This document shows, one piece after another, positions 1 through 13,235 of a stretch of DNA of 17,714 bases (positions are counted from its first letter, which is position 1; each line of letters starts with the position of its first letter). The notes below the pieces were generated by a model, which was not told where the DNA came from, searched no databases, and worked only from the letters and a program-made list of their open reading frames with translations. The stretch is taken from the NCBI GenBank assembly GCA_009602725.1, contig WELB01000050.1, positions 407,452 to 425,165 on the forward strand, read 5' to 3'. A program made the position numbers and the translations under genes. Source of the DNA: Spirogloea muscicola (taxonomy: Eukaryota; Streptophyta; Zygnematophyceae; Spirogloeales; Spirogloeaceae).

Positions 1-4676
<4,676 letters not shown>

Positions 4677-5206
4677 CCATGAAGTACCAGTCTTGGTGGC
4701 CCATGGCCAAAACGTTCATCAACAGGTACCACGGCCTGTATGGCACGTCGAGCAGGCCGACAAGGTATCAAATTTAAGCAGCTGGCCAGCGTTGACACGA
4801 GGGCTTGAAGGTGCACGTGAATCAGATTATTCCTGGGCACAGATGAGGACCATCCATCGGCCCTATAAGTCCTTATTCCCATACCTGACTCAACAATGGC
4901 AGACTTCTGATGCTGGTGTGCCATATCCAGCTAGGCCTCAGCTGCGGTATTCAAGCTTCCCGCTTGGCTTGTCACCCCTGACTACTTGCAGCTCAGAATT
5001 CTATGCGCTGCGCTCGACTGTGCAATGAAAGTGACCGGTGACACAGAGTGCTGACATTGCTTGGCAGAAATAGCAGAGCCTGGCCCGCAAACGCGTGAGT
5101 CAAACAGCTATACTGCGAGCAGCAGACTGCGCCACGAGTCGAGCTGTAGAGAAGGCAGCCCCCACAAGCTGCTGACATGCCAACTGACTTCCAGATAAAT
5201 TGTAGT

Positions 5207-5244
5207 TGTAAGACAGGAGTACTGTATACAGAACAGGAATGTAA
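5207..5244 (+). promoter_or_regulatory. Candidate poly(A) signals for MCM4 (TGTAA at 5207 and 5240)
   Basis: TGTAA occurs at 5207-5211 and 5240-5244, about 530-565 nt after the MCM4 stop codon. TGTAA is the established polyadenylation signal of chlorophyte green algae. Use at this locus is inferred; the pentamer is short and occurs by chance. Confidence 0.4.
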
Positions 5245-5281
5245 GAAGACGTTTATCGTTCTTAGTTCTGTTAAGAGGATG

Positions 5282-5294
5282 TTACATTGTTACA
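5282..5294 (-). promoter_or_regulatory. Candidate poly(A) signals for the thioredoxin-like gene (two TTACA on the plus strand)
   Basis: TTACA on the plus strand (TGTAA on the minus strand) occurs at 5282-5286 and 5290-5294, about 550 nt past the minus-strand stop at 5844. The pair sits only about 40 nt from the plus-strand TGTAA pair, so the two convergent transcripts may end almost back to back. Confidence 0.35.
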
Positions 5295-5843
5295 AAAACT
5301 GGCAATGGTGGCAAATTTCTTTAAGTGGAGTCCAATTGCGGGCACGCTCCTGTTAAACCAGCGACTCCTGTGGAGTAGACTGGGGGTTGCAAGGTCGACT
5401 GCATATACCACACCCACATGGGATGTGCACTGCCTCCTTGACCTGTTGTCACCACTCTATTTATAACAATGACATTTGCCATGGTTGACTACCATAGATA
5501 GAAGCAACATCCTCAGCAAGCTGAAGCATCTACTACCTTACAGGTGCCTCTTAGTCCTGGATGCCAAGCGTGACTGGTTGTGGTTGTCTGGCGTTCTATA
5601 TACAGGGCGGTGGAGTTTTACTGTCAGCATGAAGCTGCATCGCTGGGCTGGCTAGCAGGTAAGCAGCGCCATGTGTGCGCCCACGCCAAGGTAGCGACTT
5701 TTCCGGCGTGGCCATCTGAAGGGCTGGAAGAGGGCCGCAAGGGCTGCTCGAACTAGCTTCGCAACGCCCACCTGCTCTTTAGGCCACCACAACGCGGCAA
5801 CCGCCAGCAACAACAACAGGGCGGCAGACGCTGCGAGCGCGTA

Positions 5844-7223
5844 TCACAAGGGCAAGCGGACCGCGTCGCCAGCCCGCACGAGTGGGTCCAACAGGCGCTT
5901 CCAGTCGGTGATTGTCCAGGTCTCGTCCGCCGCCTCCACATGCACGCCGTTGACGAGGTAGGAGGGTGTTGCCACAACAGAGCGAGAGCACCCATACTGC
6001 AAAGGAAAGTGTAATCTATGAGGGCCTGAGCTGAGCATATCATTCCAAGGCACTGGCTTTTTAGTGGTCGACTACATGAGGCTGCTACTTCTGTTGCCAG
6101 CAAGAAGCTTGTAGAAGAGGCAGCCACCAACAAGATGAGAGTGTAGCAAGTGCTGATCAGTGTGAGACTAGGTGCTGCAGTTGCGCTGCCACATTGGCTC
6201 CCACAAGTGCGATGAGCACCTTAAAGGATGTGCGGGTGGCCATGGCACTCGCAGGGTCTCTGAAACCAGCGAGCACGTCGCCCTCGTCCACGCCGAGCTT
6301 CTCCGCCAGCTGGGCGAAGTGCCTAATAACCTTGGCGGGCGGGTCGAGGATCGTCTCCTCATTCCCGAACTCGTCCTGCAAGCATGCGGCCTCCGAGTCT
6401 CAGAGATGCTGCTGCATTCTGACTCGACCACATACAGCACCACACAAGCGGGACCTGCCACACTGGTGATTGAAGCTACTCTACTAGCTGCCAACCGTCA
6501 ATGCCGCATTACGCAAGATGAACCGAAGCCACCGCTCCATTGGTGCCGCTATCAGCATCTCCTTGGGTTACCCTCAAAGAGCGATAGCGGTGTTCCATTC
6601 GAGAGCAAGCTCCACCTGGTGGTCGAAGACCAGCTCCATCCAAGGGTACGCCAGCGACGCGTTGAGGCCCGCCACGACGTGCATGCCGCGCGCCGCAAAG
6701 TTGGCATTGTGGTGGAACCTGCCACAGCGAGCGCAACGTCCAAGCAACCACCTTGTAGATGGTGCAACAAGAACTGCTTCGCGAGTCCCCCGATGCACAC
6801 ATTATCGGGAACGAGGCCGAGCCGCAGCAACGACTAATGCCATTGACGGCCAGACGGCAAACCGTCGTCAAGACCATGCCGAACGCCAATGCAGGCTAAA
6901 CCCGAAACCTTAGCTGCCTCAGGAGGTCCATCGGAAGCGGCGCTCACGGGACGGGGAAGGGGTGCACGATGATGTGGAGGCGGGTGGGGCCGTAGGCGGC
7001 GGCCAGGGCGCGCAGCGCGGGCCAGGCGGCGGCGCAGCCGGGGCACAGCAGGTCCACGAACGCCTCCAGCACCACGGGCGGCGCCGCCGGGCCACCGCCG
7101 TATGCGAACCCGTCGTACCGCGCCGGGATGGGGAACTGCGCCTCCGCAGCCCGCGCCGCCAGCACCAGCGCCACCCCTTGCCGCCGCCCTCGCCGCCGCC
7201 GCCGCAGCCGACGCCGCCGCCAT
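5844..7223 (-). CDS. Secreted thioredoxin-fold (DsbA-like) protein, 4 exons, start region frameshifted
   Basis: Predicted exons on the minus strand: 7174-6948 (upstream part uncertain, possible ATG at 7223), 6718-6616, 6375-6220 and 5996-5844. All internal phases agree and the product is about 180 residues from 7174, or about 195 with the extra N-terminus. An Ala-rich hydrophobic stretch ends at AEA|QFPIPARYDG, like a signal peptide. Next come LLCPGCAAAWP with a thioredoxin CPGC pair (plus-strand 7034-7045), then VHPFPVPFHHNANFAARG, a helical part (DEFGNEETILDPPAKVI), and VVATPSYLVNG with the TP expected of the cis-proline loop. This order matches plant DsbA-like thioredoxin-superfamily proteins of the secretory pathway; substrate is unknown. 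The start is odd: the ATG at 7223 in good context lies one base out of frame with the domain, across a GCC-rich tract. Either a sequence error or an unseen 5' exon could explain this. TGA at 5846-5844 ends the frame. Confidence 0.75.
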
Positions 7224-7281
7224 GGCCGGAGCTCGGAGGCCGCGGAAATGGCTTGTGGGGCAGGGGGCGTTTAGGGAGATG

Positions 7282-7698
7282 TTCGTGTATATAAGACAAA
7301 CGAAGGCCAAGATTGGCCAAGTACCAGGGCAAGCACATCTCAAGACGTACATCACCTACGGCAGATTGACCCGCTCAGTCACCGCTGGTCAACACATAAA
7401 GGTCGCTAGTCGATGCCTGAATACTAGATGAATACTAGATACGAAGCCCTTCTGCCACCAATAGTGCTCGACCAGCTTTCTGGTGCAAAGCATTAGCCTG
7501 GGCACGCTGCGAACAGAGGCCGAAAGTCGTTGTCAAGAACGACAGGTATGCAGCTGGCAAGCACATCTTAGCCGGAAACACATCTGCACGTCGTGCATAG
7601 CCTAGATTGGCGATATTCTGAAGGAGAGTGTGGAAACGAGGACTTAAACAACCAAAGATGTCGACTGCAGCTGGCAGCAGCTGATCGCATTTGGGGGT
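7282..7698. repeat. Dispersed repeat, copy A (about 415 bp)
   Basis: This copy aligns in the same orientation with 10548-10953 along its whole length. Shared blocks include GCAAGCACATCTCAAGAC, CAGATTGACCCGCTCAGT, GATACGAAGCCCTTCTGCCA, AGCTTTCTGGTGCAAAGCAT, GGAAACACATCTGCACG, ATTCTGAAGGAGAGTGTGGA and CCAAAGATGTCGACTGC, separated by substitutions and small indels. Both copies end at GGGGGT. No protein is evident. It also has a local duplication of GAATACTAGAT near 7419-7440. It is probably a non-autonomous mobile element or an old segmental duplication. Confidence 0.85.
7288..7294 (-). promoter_or_regulatory. Candidate TATA box for the thioredoxin-like gene
   Basis: The minus strand reads TTATATA here, 65 nt upstream of the ATG at 7223. 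That spacing would leave a 5' UTR of about 35 nt. It lies inside the first bases of repeat copy A; the matching place in copy B reads TGTATTTGAAG and lacks the TATATA core. Function is inferred from position only. Confidence 0.35.
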
Positions 7699-8951
7699 AT
7701 TCGAGGTAGTGCTGCAGCTTTTTTGTTCTGCACTGCCCACTGCGTGGCCAGCGGTGTGCGTCGATGCTGGACATTTATAAGCCTCCGTAATAACAACATC
7801 AGCCAAGGCCCGTGGTCCTCCACCAGGACACAAAATGATGCAGATGGATGCTCAGTATGCTCCACCAGGTTGCACGCCCACAATGTCAAGTGTGCGGCGA
7901 TGATGACGTCCCTGGGGCTGCAGGGCCTCAGGCTCCATGTAAAACTACTCCCTGTGAAGGGGGGTCCCCGTGCACAATGAGCTTTACTGGATTTGAGGTG
8001 ACTGCGCTGCTCCGGTGCGCCCTAGCTATGGTTGCCACCCACCTCGGGTGCAGGCGGAGCTTGTGCTAGCCTGATTCTGTGTGCCGCCATAAGCGGATCT
8101 GCATCTGGACTGCCGAGATGAGGGCAGTCTGCTGGTTTTTCACAGAAGGGCAAACGTCCAGTTGAGGAAACCGAGTGGAGAAGACAAGAAGCTGAGACTG
8201 TTGAACAGTCAACAGGAGCGACACCAAGGGCTGACAGATCAGGACAATACTCAACATTGAAACGGAAAAAAACACTTGCCAAATTGCTCTGAGCTGTTCG
8301 AAAGGAAGCTATGAACGACCTTCACATCTTCCACCGATAGATTTCCTGCCGTTCACGAGCTCAGCATCTGTGACAAAATATTGCCGGAGTCTCGGGATGT
8401 AGGTCACTGTACACAAGTGCAGACCCATATGTATTAGACGATTGGAGGAGAGTGTAGCCTTTCACCAGGATTACAGGAACTGAAAAATCCATGACGAATA
8501 CATTTGTGGAGAATTACAAGCTGAGATTGAAGAAAAGGGCATTGACCTTGGAAGACTGCACCTCACTATTGCTGTATGACCAAGCAAATCAGATTGACAA
8601 TTTGTTACTGACCACCAGCTGATAATTATTAGTGAGTAAGAGACTGTGGACGTTCTCCAGGTTTCACCAGAGTAACCGCCATGTGACCTGGCCAAAGTAA
8701 TGAAAGGACTATATGTGTCCTCCAGAGTTCCTCAATATAACAAAAGCACATGGTAGCCTGGCCCTAAGTACAACCCCTGAACTCTTTAGTAAATCTCCTA
8801 GGTCATCCTTCTACCCTGACCTGCCACCTCCTGCCACCAACTGCCTCAAGACCTTCATTTGTCGCCCTCCTGTAATTTGGGCCACAACAAAGAAGAGCGC
8901 CTCGCTTCTCACAGAGAAGCTGCACTGCTTCATGTCTTGTTGACTTGTGCT
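7699..8951. other. Region downstream of the SERF-type gene, no gene seen
   Basis: Open frames here are short, on both strands, and show no recognisable domain. Base composition is more AT-rich than the exons. The part next to 8952 is probably the 3' UTR of the minus-strand SERF-type gene. Plus-strand TTACA (minus-strand TGTAA) occurs near 8470 and 8514 as candidate poly(A) signals. Confidence 0.55.
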
Positions 8952-8965
8952 TCATGTCTTGTTGA
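8927..8965. repeat. 17-bp direct repeat spanning the SERF-type stop codon
   Basis: GCTTCATGTCTTGTTGA occurs exactly at 8927-8943 and 8949-8965, a 22-bp period. The second copy covers the last three codons and the stop (read on the minus strand); the first lies just downstream in the 3' UTR. Confidence 0.9.
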
Positions 8966-9707
8966 ACTGGGGAAAGCACTGGCTGAAATCAACTTTCGGG
9001 TGCCTGGAATCAGAGTGCTCCTTGCACTTGGATTCGCTCGTGGTGCACATGAACGTCTGCATGCACACCTTGCACTGCAACCAGCAGATTGCCACAAGCA
9101 ATTCACAACCCATGAAATATTGATGGGGCCTAAAGTAAACTCTTGCTGTGAAGCGAAGCTCAACAGCCTGCATAGGAAAAGATTCTGGGCATACCAAGCA
9201 AACCTACTTTGAAGTTATGCCTGAGGCATAACAATGGCTAAAAATCGTAAAGGTTGTTAAGTGAATCCAAGGCGTGCTTGTGCTTTCGGAGAGCAGATGC
9301 CTAGTATGCAGACTGTTACATCCTACTTCAACAACTTCCAGGACAAAGGCTGGACCACCAGGCATGCATGACATCAAAGTTCTCACCTGGATAGTCATCG
9401 CTTTGGTGTTGGTATCCAACTGGCTGCCTGTGACAAAGAAGAAGAGCAAAGGTCCTATCAGAACGTGTCAGCGATCACAAGAGACCACATGCAACCCGCG
9501 CAGGTTGGAGCGCCAGATGGAGCAAGAGCTCTGGGCAAGGCTGCCAGCGCGGCACGCGTCTGCACGCAACGAGGCAGGCAGCGGGAACGACAGCGCGCGG
9601 GAACGAGGATCGAGGACGGCGCGGCGCGCACCCTTGTTCGCCTTGGCGGCCTTGGCCAGGTTCCGCTCGCGGGCCGTGGCCGACTTCTGCGCATTGCCGC
9701 CCCCCAT
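8952..9707 (-). CDS. Small SERF/4F5-type zinc-finger protein, 79 aa, 3 exons
   Basis: Exons on the minus strand are 9707-9632, 9427-9387 and 9074-8952, totalling 240 nt with phases 1 and 0. The protein starts MGGGNAQKSATARERNLAKA, the hallmark N-terminus of the SERF/4F5 family. A basic linker GSQLDTNTKAMTIQ follows. The C-terminal half holds a C2H2-like finger, CKVCMQTF then SKCKEH and SRHP. This order and length match the plant SERF-plus-zinc-finger proteins (Arabidopsis At2g23090 type), related to animal ZNF706. The biochemical role in plants is not established; animal SERF proteins affect protein aggregation and bind RNA. Introns of 204 and 312 nt have GT-AG ends. The ATG has a Kozak-like CACCATGG context. 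The stop TGA lies inside a local 17-bp direct repeat. Neighbours are unrelated. Confidence 0.93.
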
Positions 9708-9782
9708 GGTGCCCCCCTTGCAGCCTCCCCGCCTCCTCCGCCTGCGCTAAACCGCGTCCCGCCCCAGGCCCTGGCTCGGCTT

Positions 9783-9878
9783 TGGGCGGCGGCTGTGGCG
9801 GCGGCTTTGGCGGCAGCGGCGGCGGCGGCGGCAGTGGCGGCGGCCGCGACGGCGCGGCGGCGGCGGCGGCTGTGGGTC
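9783..9878. repeat. GGC/GCC trinucleotide-rich tract upstream of the SERF-type gene
   Basis: This is a low-complexity run dominated by GGC and GCG triplets, with interruptions such as TGT, TTT and AGT. On the plus strand it could encode a Gly- or Ala-rich peptide, but that frame has no other support. It starts 76 bp upstream of the SERF-type ATG, so it probably lies in the 5' UTR or core promoter. Confidence 0.8.
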
Positions 9879-9953
9879 GAGATCCAGTAGAGGCGACGAC
9901 TTGTGACTTAGACGTCAGTCAGGCGAGCAACGGCGCTGTTCGTCAGGGCGGGC

Positions 9954-10140
9954 CGGCTGGCTCTCACTTTCTTTCTCACAGCCATCGCCCTCTACTGGAA
10001 GCGTCTTCCTATCCTCAATGGGCGAGCACTTTCTTCCTATCGACAATTCTCTCTTCTGTTACCTTAGCCCCTTCAATTCTTGTTTATTCCTTCTTTTGGG
10101 CTGGCCGATTACAGCCATCGCCCTCGACTGGAAGAGTCTC
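9954..10140 (+). repeat. Two copies of the short GGCTGG...CAGCC hairpin repeat
   Basis: Copy 1 begins GGCTGGCTCTCAC near 9955, reaches CACAGCCATCGCCCTCTACTG, and continues into TATCCTCAATGGGCGAGCAC (10011-10030). Copy 2 starts at 10099 with GGCTGGCCGATTACAGCC, followed by ATCGCCCTCGACTGGAAG. The TATCCTCAATnGGCGAGC tail recurs at 16976-16991, linking these copies to the cluster at the right end of the window. Confidence 0.75.
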
Positions 10141-10547
10141 TCTCTCCTTTTGACTTCTTTTTCTTTCTACAAGGTTCAAAGGTGCACGGTGCGCATGAAG
10201 TAAGCTCATGCAAAGCGGGCGAGGGCTCTCAAAAGCCAGCTCTAAAGAAAGGACAAGATCAGAAGTGGCCGGAAAGTGCTGAAATCCACGACTAAGCAAA
10301 TACCACAGAGATTGGTCACTTCATATTCGTGGTAAGCAATCGCGAGTCAGAAAGACTAGCCGCCGGAAAGCAGTCCCCTTCACGATAAGCAGAGGTGCGC
10401 ATGCGGAAATGAAAGGGAGCTCATGCGTACTACCAGATGCAATGAAAATTAACAGAACAGACACTCTGCCATGAATTTTTAAACAAACGTGTATTTGAGA
10501 CAAACGAAGGCCAAACGGCCATGGAGGATAGGGGCTGGGAGAAAAAC
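10141..10547. other. Intergenic DNA without a recognisable gene
   Basis: Open frames are short and unfamiliar. Near 10218-10260 there is a degenerate reverse-orientation relative of the hairpin repeat (GGGCTCTCAAAAGCCAGC). At 10489-10514 the start of dispersed repeat copy B is present as a short extra copy. Confidence 0.5.
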
Positions 10548-10953
10548 TTCGTGTATTTGAAGCAAACGAAGGCCAATGGGCCAAGTTCAAAGGCAAGCAC
10601 ATCTCAAGACCTACATAACCTACAGCAGATTGACCCGCTCAGTAACCACGGGTCTAAATGTAAAGGTCGCTAATCGATGCCTGAAGACTAGATGCCAGAT
10701 ACGAAGCCCTTCTGCCACCAACTAGAGCTCGCCCAGCTTTCTGGTGCAAAGCATTAGCCTGAGCAGGCTGCAACTATGCCGAAACTCGTCGTCGCAAGGA
10801 CGACAGAGATGCAGCTGGCAAGCCCATCTCAGCCGGAAACACATCTGCACGACGTGTGTAGTATTGGCAATATTCTGAAGGAGAGTGTGGAGACGAGGAC
10901 CCAGACAGCCAAAGATGTCGACTGCCGCTGGCAGAGCTGATCGGATTGGGGGT
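10548..10953. repeat. Dispersed repeat, copy B (about 406 bp), ending at an N
   Basis: Direct-orientation partner of 7282-7698. Its first 26 bases (GTGTATTTGA...AACGAAGGCCAA) are also present about 60 bp upstream at 10489-10514, so the left end is partly duplicated. The right end stops at the ambiguous base 10954. What follows does not match the sequence downstream of copy A. The boundary may therefore be a true element end or an assembly join. Confidence 0.85.
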
Positions 10954-10954
10954 N
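10954..10954. other. Ambiguous base (N)
   Basis: This is the only non-ACGT symbol in the window. It falls exactly where homology to repeat copy A ends, so continuity across it is not assured. Confidence 0.95.
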
Positions 10955-10960
10955 CCTCCC

Positions 10961-10985
10961 CAGCTGCCTGGGACCCAGGCAGCTG
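10961..10985. repeat. Perfect 12-bp inverted repeat with a 1-nt centre
   Basis: CAGCTGCCTGGG, A, CCCAGGCAGCTG. Both arms are identical over 12 bp. It starts 7 bp after the N and just past repeat copy B. It could be a hairpin, a transposon scar or an assembly artefact. Confidence 0.85.
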
Positions 10986-11118
10986 CATCCCTGGGAGTTG
11001 AGCTCTATGCACAGCGCACACAGTCCCACTGCCTTGCTGGCACCTCAGACAGAGTCGCCCTCCTCCCACTTTCTCGCCCGCAGGCAACTTCATCCCCACC
11101 ACTGGCTTCCCCGCCATC

Positions 11119-12464
11119 CAGTCGGGGCGAGCCGGAGAGCCTTGGGGCGGCGGACGCCAAGTGCCTGTACCTAATGCCTTCACCCCCCCATGGCGGGGGT
11201 GGGCCTCGACGAGATCGGACGGGGAAGAGAGGCTGTCTCTCCCGCCAGTCCCTCGGTAGCGCCGGCGAGGGTTTGATGGGGTACGGCGCACGCCCCGCAG
11301 GTCGAGGCTCCAGGCCATGGCGGCCATGGGGGCCGGACGGGCGTTAGATCCCCTGGCGAGGGTGAGCACGCGAGCGTGAGAGAGGCGAGGAGACAGCTCC
11401 TACTTGCGGAGAGGATGTCACTCTCGCGCCACGCGAAGGCGCGGCGCCGCCGAGTCAAATGCACGGCGTGGTTCATGACGACCAGGGACGCGGAGGCGGA
11501 CAGAGGCGAGGGCGTCAGAGGATCTCGCTCCGCTGTATCTGGCTCTCCGTGCAAGGGCCTGGTAGGCGGCGCGGATGGCGCCCGGGCCACCTGCTTGGAG
11601 GCCCCCTGTGCCTCCCAGTGCCGCCGTCGGAGCTCAGAGGGTCGACATGGACGTCTGGGCGCGCCGCAGGCAAGCCGGCCGCCGCGACGCCCTGCCTGGC
11701 TTCTGGTCGCCCGCTTCTGAGCAACGTCGGGGGCGATGCGCCCGTGAGCCTCTCCTCCTCTCGCCGCCGCACGCCCGACTGGCCCTGTGCGCCAGGTGCG
11801 GCGTCAGGCGTCGTGGAGGCCCCCGCGGAGGCAGTGCCCCCGGCGTTGCTCAGGGGCGTCCAGAAGCCAGGCAGCGCGGCCGGGCGGCCGACTTGCCTGC
11901 GGTGTCCCAAACGACGTCCATGTTGACCTTCCTGAGCTCCGCAACGGCGGCACTGGGGGCGTCCAAGTAGGTGGTCCGGGCGCCCGACGGGCGCAGGCTC
12001 CGCGCCGCCTGCCGGGCCCTTGCACGGAGAGCCGCTGCAGCGGATCCTTGGACCCTCGTCTCTGTCCGCCTCCGCGTCCCTGGTCTTCATGAACCACGCC
12101 ATGCCGGCAACGGACTCGGAGGTGCCGCGCCTCCGCATGGCGCGCGAGTAAGCCTCTCTCCGCAAGTAAGAATTGTCTCCTCGCCTCCCTCACGCTCGCG
12201 TGCTCACCCACGCCAGGGGATCTCTCGCCTGCTCCGGCCTCCTGGCCACCTTGGCCTGGAGCGTCGACCTGCGTGGTGTGCTCCAAACCCCTGCAAACCC
12301 TCGCCGGCGGCTGCCGCGGCGGCGGCGCTCGGTTCTATGTCCACCAAGGGACTTGCGGGGAGATGGCCTCTCTCCCCCGTCCGATCTTATGAAGGCCCAC
12401 CCCCGCAAGTAGGTACAGGCACTTGGCGTCCGGCGCCCCACGGCTCTCCGGCCCGCCCCGACTG
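11119..12464. repeat. Large imperfect inverted repeat, arms about 620 bp, loop about 90 bp
   Basis: The left arm, about 11119-11744, read forward matches the reverse complement of the right arm, about 11830-12464. The outer ends pair at CAGTCGGGGCG (left) and its complement near 12454-12464. Shared blocks include GACGCCAAGTGCCTGTACCT, GATCGGACGGGG, GTGAGCACGCGAGCGTGA, GAGGCGAGGAGACA, GACCAGGGACGCGGAGGCGG, AGTGCCGCCGT and GCCTGGCTTCTGG. The arms differ by many substitutions and small indels. Both arms can be translated in related frames (REARRQxLLAER), but no known domain appears, so no gene is called. The arms are very GC-rich. Confidence 0.85.
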
Positions 12465-13235
12465 CCCTCTAGCCTACGCTACGACGACGCTCTGCGCCCG
12501 GGCATGACACTTCTCCACAGAGGGCGGTGGCTGGGAAGGGCCAGCCCTCCAGGGAAGTCTATGGTCCCATTGCATTGAGAATCTGAGCCTCCCATCACAA
12601 CCAACGAGGCTCTCTGAGAGTCGGTTCTCCTTCGCTACAGCAAACAGCAGCATGGACAAGGCGTGTTTCACACACGCCTTACAGGTGCACCTCGGCTTTG
12701 CGGCTCTTCCGTTTACTTGCATTTGGAGCCACAGAGTCTACTTAAGCTGATCGCACGCAGTGCCAAGTAAGGGGTGTACTCACTTTGCTGCCAATATGTA
12801 TATTACGATAATAATGTATTTTCGCTGTGGAAAGGCCATTGCCTTTGTGAGTACACTTCTGTGAGGACAGGCCAATTCATACGTAGTGATACATGTGCGT
12901 GATCAAGGCACCCTGAATAGGTAGTCTGATCCTCTAGAGCTAGGGACCGAGACACAGTCCCACGCTCAATCTGTCCACTGCAGCTGCGTTCAACAGCCTA
13001 TGCGCTCTGCTGCTGGACCTGTGCTTCTACTTTTGAGGTCCTCCTTTTCACCCCCCGGTGGGCTGGACTCCTTGCCCATCTGCAGCACACTCTCGAAGTT
13101 TAGCGATGCTGCTTTGGATCACACACGACACATCTGACAGGGCAGCTAGTCAAGTTATCTTTGAGCGGAGGAGCTTAGAGCTCCACGACTGTCTCGAACT
13201 ATGTAGCAACAAGTTGGCAGATTGTTTTGACGTCG
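12465..13235. other. Region downstream of the kinase, no gene seen
   Basis: This region is probably the kinase 3' UTR and spacer, read on the minus strand. Open frames are short and unfamiliar. It contains a 9-bp stem-loop at 12658-12680 overlapped by a TTACA (minus-strand TGTAA) at 12679-12683, about 555 nt past the kinase stop. Confidence 0.5.
12658..12683 (-). promoter_or_regulatory. Stem-loop plus candidate poly(A) signal for the kinase gene
   Basis: AAGGCGTGT, TTCAC, ACACGCCTT form a perfect 9-bp stem with a 5-nt loop at 12658-12680. The minus-strand TGTAA (plus TTACA, 12679-12683) overlaps its base. Position after the kinase stop suggests a 3'-end element; function is inferred. Confidence 0.4.

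Larger units (their letters stand above)
4677..5843. other. Convergent intergenic region, no further gene seen
   Basis: This region lies between the MCM4 stop and the stop of the minus-strand thioredoxin-like gene. It is less GC-rich than the exons and its open frames resemble no family I know. Most of it is probably the two 3' UTRs. A CA/TG-rich, AT-rich patch near 5190-5300 carries both sets of candidate poly(A) signals. Confidence 0.6.

Noticed and set aside
9465-9890. A 141-aa plus-strand open frame over the SERF-type exon 1 and the GCC tract
   Set aside because: It is antisense to a clearly recognised exon, ends in poly-Ala and poly-Arg from the triplet repeat, and resembles no family.
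11376-11720. Open frames of 114-216 aa within the large inverted repeat
   Set aside because: High GC leaves many frames open on both strands. The related frames in the two arms follow from the repeat itself, and no domain is visible.
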